Positions 1 through 8,564 of a stretch of DNA of 64,000 bases are shown piece after piece (the stretch's first letter is position 1; the number at the start of each line of letters is the position of its first letter). The DNA is from an uncultured Flavobacteriales bacterium (GTDB lineage Bacteria; Bacteroidota; Bacteroidia; Flavobacteriales_D; Sanyastnellaceae). Position numbers and translations under genes: made by a program. The DNA is taken from positions 36,583 to 100,582 of the forward strand of contig CAJQLF010000026.1 of the NCBI GenBank assembly GCA_905479115.1, read 5' to 3'. The notes under the pieces are model-generated. The model was not told where the DNA came from. It ran no database searches and saw only the letters and a list, made by a program, of their open reading frames with translations.

Positions 1-74
1 AAAAGCTATTGGCCAACCAAATCATGGAACAGTTCGAATTCCATGTTGAGGCCGTTGAGGCCGTTGGGAAATAA
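1..74 (+). CDS. C-terminal tail of an unidentified protein (5' end outside window)
   Basis: In the third forward frame the first 74 bases read as about 23 residues ending in VEAVEAVGK followed by TAA at 72-74. The tail is rich in Glu, Val and Phe and looks like a normal soluble protein end. It converges on the next gene with a five-base gap, which fits the dense packing of the window. There is too little sequence to name a family. It could also be a chance open frame, since only the absence of stops and the tight convergence support it. Confidence 0.4.
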   Translation, partial: KLLANQIMEQFEFHVEAVEAVGK

Positions 75-79
75 CGGGT

Positions 80-586
80 TTATAACAAGCCCTGCGCTAA
101 GAGAAGCGCGAACAATTCGACGGCTGTTGGCAGCCCGCGAAAAACGCAAATGCGATCAAAGGTGCTGATGCTTTCCTCCTTAAAGAGGCCAAACACCCCT
201 TCATCGAAGGCATGAGGTCGCAGTGTGTAGACCAAATCCAGCGGGAACGTGCTGTCCCCGATGTAGAGTTTGATTTCATTGCCGCTCCATTCCGAGGTAT
301 ACATGACGGCATCGCTGAAATGTGAATCGCCTTGGATCAATTGGCCTTTGCGCACCGAATAGCGCAAGTCAAACGCACTCGTAGAATAGCCTTCAAAGAT
401 TTTTTCAGGGCGCGTTGTCCAGATGACCTGACCTCGCCAATCTCGCCCTTGGCGAACGACGCCGTTTTCTACATGCAGCACCATTTCGCTCCACAGCATG
501 CGGTCATCTTCAAAAACCTCTACGCGCTGCTGAGCAGCGGCGAAAGCCGTGCTTGTCACAAAAACAATGAGTGCCATCCAGCGCAT
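80..586 (-). CDS. Hypothetical secreted protein
   Basis: This 168-residue protein begins with a short signal peptide (MRWMALIVFVTSTAFAAAQQ, likely cut near residue 19), so it is probably periplasmic or outer-membrane associated. I do not recognise a family. The mature part is mixed polar and aromatic, with no cysteine pairs or obvious catalytic motif. The start at 586 was chosen because the signal peptide begins there; the frame stays open upstream into pgk but that stretch is arginine-rich and unlike a leader. It sits 16 bases after pgk in the same direction, so it is probably the last gene of a glyS-pgk operon. That context says nothing firm about function. Confidence 0.6.
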   Translation of the reverse strand: MRWMALIVFVTSTAFAAAQQRVEVFEDDRMLWSEMVLHVENGVVRQGRDWRGQVIWTTRPEKIFEGYSTSAFDLRYSVRKGQLIQGDSHFSDAVMYTSEWSGNEIKLYIGDSTFPLDLVYTLRPHAFDEGVFGLFKEESISTFDRICVFRGLPTAVELFALLLAQGLL

Positions 587-602
587 ATCCGAAGCTACGG
601 AA

Positions 603-1790
603 TCACGCGCGAATCGCCGCAATTCCCGGCAATTCCTTGCCCTCCAAATATTCGAGCATCGCTCCACCACCGGTACTAACATAGCTCACTTGGTCCGCCA
701 ATCCCGCCTGATTGATGGCGGCGACGGAGTCTCCCCCGCCAATCAATGAGAACGCCCCGCTGTCCGCCGTCGCACGGGCCAACGCCGCCGCAACAGCATT
801 GGTTCCACCGGCAAACGCTTCCATTTCGAAGACGCCCATCGGACCGTTCCACAGCACGGTCTTGCTACTGAGCACGGCCTCTACAAATCGTTTGGTGGTT
901 TCCGGGCCGATGTCCAATCCCATCCAATCGTCCGGAATGGCATTCGTAGGGACAACCTGGGTCTTAGCATCAGCAGCAAAAGCGTCGGCAGCGAGCGTAT
1001 CATGTGGCAGCAACAGTTCTGTGCCGGTGGCTTCAGCTTTTTTGAGAATGTCCAACGCTTGGGAGTGAAGCTCTGTTTCGACCAAGCTCGTCCCAATTGA
1101 ACCGCCCTGGGCTTGAACGAACGTATACGCCATGCCGCCTCCGACGATGAGCCGATCAACCCGACCGATGAGGTGTTCGATGATGCCGAGCTTGGAGCTG
1201 ACTTTGGCACCGCCGATGATCGCAGTCAGGGGTTTATCAGGGTGAGCCAGTACTTTTTCAAGCGCATCGATTTCGCGGGCCAACAAATGACCGAAAGCTT
1301 TGTCTTCCGGGAAGAACTTGGCGATGACGGCGGTGGAGGCGTGAGCACGGTGTGCCGTTCCAAACGCATCGTTGATGTAGACATCTCCGTTCTCGGCGAG
1401 TTGACCTGCAAAAAACTCGTCTCCTCCTTTTTCCTCGGGATGAAACCGCAGATTTTCGAGCAATGCCACGTCTCCGGGCTTCAGGGATTGCGTGACGTCA
1501 AACGCCGTGTCTTCCACGCAGTCAGCCGCAAATTTGACGGGTTGTCCCAACAGCCTTTCCAGCGTGGGAACGATGTGGCGCAAGCTGAATTGCTCATCTC
1601 GGCCTTTTGGCCGCCCGAGGTGAGACATCAAAACGACCGAACCGCCTGCGTCCAAGACATGTTGAATGGTCGGAAGAGCCGCGCGAATGCGGGTGTCGTC
1701 GGTGACCTCTCGGGCATCGTTCAAGGGCACGTTGAAATCCACACGGATCAAGGCACGCTGGCCTTCAAAATCAAGTTCAGTCAAGTTCAT
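603..1790 (-). CDS. pgk: Phosphoglycerate kinase
   Basis: Cytosolic glycolytic enzyme transferring phosphate between 1,3-bisphosphoglycerate and ADP. The 395-residue product has the family's usual length. Visible motifs are RVDFNVPL near residues 16-23 (substrate-binding loop), SHLGRPKG, the nucleotide-site LWNGPMGVFE and the C-terminal GGGDSVAAI loop. The start at 1790 gives the normal N-terminus MNLTELDFEGQRALIRVD; a longer frame reaching 1937 lies inside glyS and is arginine-rich noise. The ATG overlaps the glyS stop in an ATGA arrangement, indicating translational coupling to glyS. A small secreted protein gene follows after 16 bases. Confidence 0.97.
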   Translation of the reverse strand: MNLTELDFEGQRALIRVDFNVPLNDAREVTDDTRIRAALPTIQHVLDAGGSVVLMSHLGRPKGRDEQFSLRHIVPTLERLLGQPVKFAADCVEDTAFDVTQSLKPGDVALLENLRFHPEEKGGDEFFAGQLAENGDVYINDAFGTAHRAHASTAVIAKFFPEDKAFGHLLAREIDALEKVLAHPDKPLTAIIGGAKVSSKLGIIEHLIGRVDRLIVGGGMAYTFVQAQGGSIGTSLVETELHSQALDILKKAEATGTELLLPHDTLAADAFAADAKTQVVPTNAIPDDWMGLDIGPETTKRFVEAVLSSKTVLWNGPMGVFEMEAFAGGTNAVAAALARATADSGAFSLIGGGDSVAAINQAGLADQVSYVSTGGGAMLEYLEGKELPGIAAIRA

Positions 1791-3322
1791 GAAGCAGCAA
1801 ATAATTGGGTCATCCCTACTTTTTCGTTCACACGTGCGACGAGGTCCGCAATGGCCACACGCTCTTGTTGCATCGTATCGCGGTCGCGGATGGTAACGGC
1901 CTGGTCCGTGAGTGTATCGTGGTCTACGGTAATGCACAGCGGCGTGCCAATGGCATCTTGCCGGCGGTACCGTCGGCCAATGGCGTCTTTTTCGTCGTAC
2001 TGCACGTTGTGATCCATTTGCAGCATAGTGAGGATTTCTCGGGCTTTTTCGGGCAGTCCGTCCTTTTTGATCAAGGGCAACACCGCGGCTTTGACCGGTG
2101 CGAGAGGCGCGGGAATGTTCAGTACGGTTCGCTGGGAGCCATCCTCGAGCGTTTCCTCAGCGTACGCAGCACTCAACGTCGCGAGGAACATGCGGTCGAG
2201 GCCGATGGAAGTCTCCACGACGAAGGGGACGTAGCTTTCTTGGGTCTCCGGGTCGAAGTAGCGCAACTTGCGTCCGCTGTGTTCTTCGTGCTGGCGCAGG
2301 TCGAAGTCCGTGCGGGAATGGATGCCTTCGAGCTCCTTAAAGCCCATGGGGAAATCAAATTCGATATCGGCCGCAGCCTCGGCATAGTGTGCGAGCTTGA
2401 TGTGGTCGTGAAAGCGATGTTTGCCGTCGCCGAATCCGAGCGCTTGGTGCCACTTGAGCCGTGCTTGTTTCCAGTATTCGTACCATTCTTCTTGGGTGCC
2501 GGGCTTGACGAAGAATTGCATTTCCATCTGTTCAAATTCGCGCATACGGAAGATGAACTGACGGGCGATGATTTCGTTTCGAAAAGCCTTCCCGATTTGG
2601 GCAATGCCAAACGGTAATTTCATGCGTCCGCTTTTCTGGACGTTGAGGTAGTTGACGAAAATGCCTTGTGCCGTTTCCGGACGCAGATAGATGATGCCGC
2701 TGTCGCCACTCACGGCACCGAGCTCTGTCTTGAACATCAAATTGAATTGACGCACGTCTGTCCAATTGCGGCTTCCTGAATCGGGATCTGCAATTTGTAA
2801 ATCTTCGATTAACGTCTTCACAGCGGGCAAGTCCTCGGTATCCATCGCCTCCTTGAAGCGGCGAAGGATGTCGTCGATTTGGGCCTGGCGTTCAACAATA
2901 CGGCCGTTGGTGCTTCGAAATTGGGCTTCATCAAAGGCATCGCCAAATCGCTTGGCTGCCTTGACCACATCCTTAGTGATCTTGGCTTCGATTTTCGCGA
3001 CATAATCCTCAATGAGGACGTCGGCGCGGTACCTTTTTTTGCTGTCCTTGTTGTCAATCAGCGGGTCATTGAACGCATCCACATGGCCGGAGGCTTTCCA
3101 AGTAGTGGGGTGCATAAAGATGCTGGAGTCGATGCCCACAATATTTTCATGCATGCGCACCATGGCGGTCCACCAATACTGTTTGATATTGTTCTTTAAC
3201 TCTGAGCCCAGTTGGCCGTAATCGTAAGCTGCGGAGAGACCGTCATAGATTTCGCTGGAAGGGAAGACAAATCCGTACTCTTTCGAGTGGCTGATGACTT
3301 TTTTGAGAAGATCGTCGCTCAT
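1787..3322 (-). CDS. glyS: Glycyl-tRNA synthetase (single-chain, dimeric class II type)
   Basis: Charges tRNA-Gly with glycine. The 511-residue protein is the homodimeric form, not the bacterial alpha2-beta2 form. Its N-terminus carries the family signature FPSSEIYDGLSAAYDYGQLG near residues 20-39, the catalytic core contains the class II motif around FRNEIIARQFIFRMREFEQME, and the C-terminal half is the HGTP-type anticodon-binding domain. It overlaps pgk by four bases. A TACCTTTG element (Bacteroidota -7 type) lies on this strand at 3371-3364, about 40 bases before the start, but I cannot find a matching TTG at the right distance. Confidence 0.96.
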   Translation of the reverse strand: MSDDLLKKVISHSKEYGFVFPSSEIYDGLSAAYDYGQLGSELKNNIKQYWWTAMVRMHENIVGIDSSIFMHPTTWKASGHVDAFNDPLIDNKDSKKRYRADVLIEDYVAKIEAKITKDVVKAAKRFGDAFDEAQFRSTNGRIVERQAQIDDILRRFKEAMDTEDLPAVKTLIEDLQIADPDSGSRNWTDVRQFNLMFKTELGAVSGDSGIIYLRPETAQGIFVNYLNVQKSGRMKLPFGIAQIGKAFRNEIIARQFIFRMREFEQMEMQFFVKPGTQEEWYEYWKQARLKWHQALGFGDGKHRFHDHIKLAHYAEAAADIEFDFPMGFKELEGIHSRTDFDLRQHEEHSGRKLRYFDPETQESYVPFVVETSIGLDRMFLATLSAAYAEETLEDGSQRTVLNIPAPLAPVKAAVLPLIKKDGLPEKAREILTMLQMDHNVQYDEKDAIGRRYRRQDAIGTPLCITVDHDTLTDQAVTIRDRDTMQQERVAIADLVARVNEKVGMTQLFAAS

Positions 3323-3381
3323 GTTTTGAATGTTGTGCAGCGGTGCCGCCCGCGATGCGTTTGCAAAGGTAGCACCTCGAA

Positions 3382-3415
3382 TTGGTACTGCGGTATCCGG
3401 ATGCGTTTACCTTTG
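3382..3415 (+). promoter_or_regulatory. Promoter of gpsA, leaderless type
   Basis: TTG at 3382-3384, a 23-base spacer and TACCTTTG at 3408-3415 match the Bacteroidota promoter form TTG-N17..23-TAnnTTTG. Only four bases separate the -7 element from the ATG at 3420, so transcription should start at or next to the start codon. Confidence 0.55.
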
Positions 3416-3419
3416 CAGT

Positions 3420-4418
3420 ATGGATTCCAACCCTCGTATTGGTTTAATCGGCAGTGGATCATGGGCGACTGCTATCGCGAAAATTTTGTTGACCAACATA
3501 AGCGAGTTGCATTGGTGGGTGCGCCGGGAAGAAACCCGCGATCACTTGCTGCAGTTTGGGCGCAATCCACATTACATCCAAAGCATAGAGTTCGACACCC
3601 AAAAATTGAGCGTATCAACGGACATGCAGTCGGTTGTTGATGCTTGCGACATTTTGATCGTTGCTATTCCATCGGGATACCTTGATGCGACGGTGCAGGA
3701 ACACGCTCCAAAGCGCCTCAAAAACAAAATCATCATCAGCGCCATCAAGGGCATGGTCGTGGAATACAATAGCATCCCGGCGCGTTACTTTCACAAGGAA
3801 TTCGGTGTTCCGTACGAGCGCATCGGATTGATTGCAGGGCCTTGCCATGCCGAAGAAGTGGCGCGGGAAAAGCTGAGCTACTTGACTGTCGCTTGTCCAG
3901 ATCTATCGATTGCCCAAATTGTGGCCGACGCCATGGCCACTCGGTACATCCGGGTGCGCATCAGCGAGGACGTTGTCGGCGCGGAATTGGCGGCGGTACT
4001 GAAGAACATTTACGCAATTGGAGCGGGCATTGCGACCGGCTTGGGCTACGGAGACAACTTCCTCAGTGTACTAATTTCCAATGCATCCCAAGAGATGAAG
4101 CGGTTTCTTGCAGCCGTGCACGAGCACGACAGAGACGTGAAGGAAAGCGCCTACCTCGGGGATTTGTTGGTCACAGCGTACAGTCCCCATAGCCGAAACC
4201 GCACATTGGGGATGATGATTGGTAAAGGGTATAGCGTCAAAGGGGCCATCATGGAAATGAACATGGTGGCGGAAGGGTTCAATGGTTCGAATGGGACATT
4301 TCATCTGAATCAAAAGTTCACTGTCGACATGCCCATCGCGGATTCCGTCTACCGGATTTTGCATGAACGCATGTCCCCCGTAATTGAAATGCGGTTGTTG
4401 ACGGAGCAATTGGCTTAA
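3420..4418 (+). CDS. gpsA: Glycerol-3-phosphate dehydrogenase [NAD(P)+]
   Basis: Reduces dihydroxyacetone phosphate to sn-glycerol 3-phosphate, the backbone for phospholipid synthesis. The 332-residue protein starts MDSNPRIGLIGSGSWATAIA, with the Rossmann NAD-binding glycines at residues 11 and 13. The central AVLKNIYAIGAG segment carries the catalytic lysine, and IKGM plus the RNRTLGMMIGKG stretch near the C-terminus are typical of GpsA. Length is normal for the family. The start was set at 3420 because the frame upstream has no family resemblance and overlaps the promoter. It is divergent from glyS and followed 51 bases later by a large secreted protein gene. Confidence 0.95.
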   Translation: MDSNPRIGLIGSGSWATAIAKILLTNISELHWWVRREETRDHLLQFGRNPHYIQSIEFDTQKLSVSTDMQSVVDACDILIVAIPSGYLDATVQEHAPKRLKNKIIISAIKGMVVEYNSIPARYFHKEFGVPYERIGLIAGPCHAEEVAREKLSYLTVACPDLSIAQIVADAMATRYIRVRISEDVVGAELAAVLKNIYAIGAGIATGLGYGDNFLSVLISNASQEMKRFLAAVHEHDRDVKESAYLGDLLVTAYSPHSRNRTLGMMIGKGYSVKGAIMEMNMVAEGFNGSNGTFHLNQKFTVDMPIADSVYRILHERMSPVIEMRLLTEQLA

Positions 4419-4469
4419 CCTTCCAGTCCAAGGCAACCGGAACCACCTTTTGCCCGTTATTTGTTTGGT

Positions 4470-7400
4470 ATGTTTATACGTAACCCCATCTGCATGGCCT
4501 GCTTCTTGGTTTGCACCCTCTTCGGGTTCATCGGTGATTCTATTGTGTGGGCTGCCAATGAAGAGGGAGGACGCAAGCGAACGGTCCAGTACGCTCAAGC
4601 TCCTTCGGGTGTTTGGTTTGTTCCCAATGCGGGACAATGGCCATCGGACGTCCAAGCTTCAGCTCGTGTGAACGGCGGTGATCTGTGGTTGAACCGAACG
4701 GGTTGGAAAGTGGCCATGTTGGGCGCGGGGTATGATGCGCTGGGCCGACATGAATCGCCCAGTGGTCCGCTTGTGACCCATGTCTTGGATGTGGAATGGG
4801 AAGGCTGCAGCCTCGACGCAACGTTTGACGGTTCAGCTGCTCCTGCTGCGCATCAGGTTTCGTATTACCGTGGCCAGGATCCATCAAAATGGGCGGAGGG
4901 GATTCGCCCAACGGGCAAATACACCGTGCGGGATGTCTGGCCTGGAATCGATGCCGTGCTGGATGGTCAACGAGGCGATGCAGCCCTCATTAAATCCGAC
5001 TGGCACGTTGCCCCGGGGGCCGATCCTGCCCAAATTTCCGTGCGATACCGTGGCCTCGATTCGCGGCTGCAGCCCGATGGTACAATAAGGCATTTGATTG
5101 GTGCAGCGGTGGGAGAAGGCGAGTCGGTCACGGGAGCGTGGGGCCATGTGGCGGAAGCCGCCCCATTTGCTTACCAAATTAGGGGGACCCGTTTGGAAGA
5201 AGTGCCATGTCATTATGTGCTGACACCGGACGAGGATGGAGGCTCGCACCTCACATTTCAAGTGGGAGACTACGACCCGCTGCGCCCATTGATTATTGAT
5301 CCCGAAATTGAATTTGCGTCGTTTGTGGGGTCGTCAGCAGACAGTTGGGGATTCACCGCTGCTTACGATGACGCTGGTCGACTGATCGGAGGCTCGGGGG
5401 TGCGTGATGCAGGATACCCTACGACCGCGGGTGCTATCAGCAATGCATTCAGTGGCGGAGATTTTGATTTTGGCATCAGTGTTTTTTCACCGGACGGTTC
5501 GACGTTGGAATACAGCACTTACCTCGGGGGAAGCATGCGGGAATACCCTCACAGTTTGGTAACCGATCAAGACGGGGACATCTACGTCATGGGCACTTCG
5601 GGGTCTCAGAATTTCCCAACAACGGCGGGTGCTTATCAACCAGATTTTGTGGGAGGGCCCTTCATCGACCTTGGAGTAAATGACTTTTACGGTGCCTACG
5701 ACAACGGGTGTGACATCGTGATTTCACGCATCGATGGGGTCGATGGTTCCTTGGTCGCCTCCACCTTCGTGGGGGGGTCAGAAAACGATGGCCTCAACCT
5801 CGGAGAAAAACTCAATTACAATTACGGCGATGTGTGCCGAGGCGAAATTGTCATTGATCCAGCAGGGGAGGTGTGGGTTGCAACAAGCACGCGCAGCGAT
5901 GACTTTCCCATGGTGGACGCATTCGACCCCGGACTCAACGGGACATGTGATGCGGTGGTTTTCCAGATGTCCAATGACTTAGCTGCGTTGGAGTTTTCGA
6001 CTTACTTCGGAGGAAATTCGGATGATGCGGCCTTTGCGATTCAATTTGCCGTAGGCGAGGATTTAGCGTTTGTCACAGGGGGAACAAAAAGCGATGATTT
6101 GCCAACTACACCGGGGGCCTACCAACCGGATTTGGCAGGGGATGTAGATGGATATGTGTTTTCCATCGACTTCAATGGCGCACCGTTTTTGTCGGCAGCG
6201 ACTTACTTCGGAACCGATGATTATGACCAATCGTACTTTGTCCAATTGGACACCGATGACCGACCCCACTTGTGCGGACAGACGGTTGGCAGCGATATGG
6301 CATTGGTGGGCGACGTCTATGACACCAATCCGCTGGGGAGCACCTTTGTCGTTCGGTTAACCGAGAACTTAGAATCGGTGGATTTTTTGACCCGTGTGGG
6401 ATTGTCCATGGTGGGGATCGACATCAGCCCTACTGCTTTCCTCGTTTCCGATTGCGATGAGATGTACATCAGCGGATGGGGAGGTCAGACCAATACATCT
6501 AATAGCAGTTACGCAAGCCAGTCGACGACGAATGGACTTCCTACGACGGTCGATGCGTTCCAAATCGGAACGGATGGAAGTGACTTTTGGTTGGGCGTTT
6601 TGGCACCGGAGGCGGCGGATTTGACGTATGGCACGTATTTCGGAGGGCCGTTTTCCAACGAGCACGTTGACGGCGGTACTTCGCGTTTTGATAAAAATGG
6701 GACCGTGTACCAAGCCGTTTGTGCGGGCTGTGGAGGTTGGGATGATTTTCCTTCCACCACGGGCGCATGGTCGAGCACGAATAATTCCTCCAACTGCAAC
6801 CTCGGGGTCTTCAAATTTAACTTGGGCTCTTTGGTTGCGGACATCGAAATTGATGCTCCGGACATTATTTGTGCAGGTGAGCCCATTCAATTCGTGAACA
6901 ATTCCATCGGCGGAACAGATTATGAGTGGTATTTCGGAGACCTCAATTCAAGCGATGAAGAAAACCCAGAGTACATCTATGCTACGCCCGGGGAATGGGA
7001 TGTGATGCTCATCGTTTCCAGTGTTTCAGGATCTGCCGGGTGCCTCGAGCCGGACACGGCATTTGCAACGCTGTTCATTGAGGACATTCCTGAGCCACTC
7101 ATCGATGAAATTCCCCCCATCTGTGAAGGGGAATCGGCGACACTCCAAGCATATGGTACCGCGGCCCTGGAATGGCAACCTGATCCAACACTCGACGACC
7201 CCTCGGTACCCAACCCCACGGTCACTCCCAATCAGACCACGACCTACACGGTAGAGGATAGCAACACGTGCGGTGTTGGAACGGCCCAAGTCACAGTCGT
7301 AGTCGAAGTGCTTCAGACCGAAATCACAGATGACATGACCATTTGTGTTGGGGATGTTGTGGAGCTTGAGGCAACGGGCGGAAGTGATGTCATGTGGAGT

Positions 7401-8498
7401 CCAACGGCAGGCTTGGGTTCACCGACCTCGGAGACGACCACGGCAAGTCCGACAGAAACGACGACTTACACCGCCCTGATATCGAGCCCCAACGATTGCC
7501 TCGCCGAGGAAGAGGTGACGATCAATGTGATTCAATCTTCGCCAGGCGGACAGACGTACCCGACCATCAACCTGTGCGTTGGACAGGGTGTTTTTTTGGA
7601 AGCCGCAGAGGGTGATAGTTATTTGTGGTCGCCGGCGGACTTGGTGACGAACCCATTTGCACAAAACCCATACACTTCACCTTCAGCCAACACAACGTAT
7701 TACGTTTCCATTGCCAACGCTTGCGGCGTGGGGGTAGACAGCGTTAGCGTTGAGCTCATCGCACCTACGGCTTCAGCGACGGGCGGGGGGTGGATGTGCC
7801 GCGGCGAAACCATGGAACTCAGCGCTTCCGATGCGGTCTCATATTCCTGGGCACCTGCTGGACTGGTGGCGAATCCCAATGCGCAAATGACCGCTGTTTT
7901 TCCGTTGCAGACGACCACGTTCACAGTCCACGCTACGGACGCGTTTGGCTGCACAGGGAGCACAGAGATTACAGTGCACGTGTGGCAGCCGCCCTATGTC
8001 GATGCGGGCCCAAATCGCGAAGTGGATTGGCTGGATGAAGTGCGCCTGTTTGGAACGGTTGATTCTGATACGCTTTGGTGGACGCCGACAGAAAACCTCA
8101 GTTGCAGTGATTGTTTGACGCCAGAAGTAACAGTGACAGGTCCCGGATGGTATGTATTGGAAACGATTTCTCCGGAAGGATGCACAGCGCGTGACAGCAC
8201 GTTCATTGACGTATTCAACCCGGTGTTTGTGCCCAATGCCTTCACGCCCAATAACGATGGGGTGAATGATGCGTTTTTTGTTGAAGGAATCGATCCGAGG
8301 GGTTACCGCTTGGAGGTATACAACCGTTGGGGAGAATTGGTTTTTTACAGCGAAAACCCCAAGGAACCTTGGATTGGCAACGACCAGGTGAGTGATTCGG
8401 ATTTTTTCGTTCCGGATGGGGTCTACATGTGGCGTCTGCGGTTTGAGTTGCGAGATGGGCCGCGCCTTGTAGAGGGGAGTGTCGCCATTGTTCGGTAG
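4470..8498 (+). CDS. Large secreted beta-propeller/PKD/Ig-like protein with T9SS C-terminal domain
   Basis: The 1342-residue protein has a signal peptide followed by, in order: a DUF7948-like N-terminal domain (about 45-270, opening GVWFVPNAGQWPSDVQ); a long array of SBBP-type propeller repeats (about 285-780) built on YSTYLGG and FSTYFGG strands and DFPTTxGAYQ turns; a PKD domain (about 790-870, with DYEWYFGD); four or so Ig-like units with CxGxxxxL, YxWxP and TTTYTV motifs; and a gliding-motility-associated C-terminal domain (last 90 residues, VFVPNAFTPNNDGVNDAF then YNRWGELVF). That ending is the type B sorting signal for type IX secretion. ATG 4470 is preferred over an in-frame TTG at 4461. 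Likely cell-surface or released; its ligand is unknown. Confidence 0.9.
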   Translation: MFIRNPICMACFLVCTLFGFIGDSIVWAANEEGGRKRTVQYAQAPSGVWFVPNAGQWPSDVQASARVNGGDLWLNRTGWKVAMLGAGYDALGRHESPSGPLVTHVLDVEWEGCSLDATFDGSAAPAAHQVSYYRGQDPSKWAEGIRPTGKYTVRDVWPGIDAVLDGQRGDAALIKSDWHVAPGADPAQISVRYRGLDSRLQPDGTIRHLIGAAVGEGESVTGAWGHVAEAAPFAYQIRGTRLEEVPCHYVLTPDEDGGSHLTFQVGDYDPLRPLIIDPEIEFASFVGSSADSWGFTAAYDDAGRLIGGSGVRDAGYPTTAGAISNAFSGGDFDFGISVFSPDGSTLEYSTYLGGSMREYPHSLVTDQDGDIYVMGTSGSQNFPTTAGAYQPDFVGGPFIDLGVNDFYGAYDNGCDIVISRIDGVDGSLVASTFVGGSENDGLNLGEKLNYNYGDVCRGEIVIDPAGEVWVATSTRSDDFPMVDAFDPGLNGTCDAVVFQMSNDLAALEFSTYFGGNSDDAAFAIQFAVGEDLAFVTGGTKSDDLPTTPGAYQPDLAGDVDGYVFSIDFNGAPFLSAATYFGTDDYDQSYFVQLDTDDRPHLCGQTVGSDMALVGDVYDTNPLGSTFVVRLTENLESVDFLTRVGLSMVGIDISPTAFLVSDCDEMYISGWGGQTNTSNSSYASQSTTNGLPTTVDAFQIGTDGSDFWLGVLAPEAADLTYGTYFGGPFSNEHVDGGTSRFDKNGTVYQAVCAGCGGWDDFPSTTGAWSSTNNSSNCNLGVFKFNLGSLVADIEIDAPDIICAGEPIQFVNNSIGGTDYEWYFGDLNSSDEENPEYIYATPGEWDVMLIVSSVSGSAGCLEPDTAFATLFIEDIPEPLIDEIPPICEGESATLQAYGTAALEWQPDPTLDDPSVPNPTVTPNQTTTYTVEDSNTCGVGTAQVTVVVEVLQTEITDDMTICVGDVVELEATGGSDVMWSPTAGLGSPTSETTTASPTETTTYTALISSPNDCLAEEEVTINVIQSSPGGQTYPTINLCVGQGVFLEAAEGDSYLWSPADLVTNPFAQNPYTSPSANTTYYVSIANACGVGVDSVSVELIAPTASATGGGWMCRGETMELSASDAVSYSWAPAGLVANPNAQMTAVFPLQTTTFTVHATDAFGCTGSTEITVHVWQPPYVDAGPNREVDWLDEVRLFGTVDSDTLWWTPTENLSCSDCLTPEVTVTGPGWYVLETISPEGCTARDSTFIDVFNPVFVPNAFTPNNDGVNDAFFVEGIDPRGYRLEVYNRWGELVFYSENPKEPWIGNDQVSDSDFFVPDGVYMWRLRFELRDGPRLVEGSVAIVR

Positions 8499-8515
8499 AA
8501 TCACGGTCGGAGGTG

Positions 8516-8546
8516 TTGCAGGACTGGCTTGTTTCTCCTACTTTCG
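8516..8546 (+). promoter_or_regulatory. Promoter of the HU-SPOR gene
   Basis: TTG at 8516-8518, a 20-base spacer and TACTTTCG at 8539-8546 resemble the Bacteroidota promoter with one mismatch in the -7 element. The ATG at 8565 lies 18 bases downstream. Confidence 0.45.
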
Positions 8547-8564
8547 GGGAGTAAAATCGATTTC

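Noticed and set aside
1113..2012. Long open frame on the plus strand (about 300 codons) opposite pgk and glyS
   Set aside because: It lies antisense to two well-supported genes and its translation resembles no protein family; codon bias of the opposite strand explains it.
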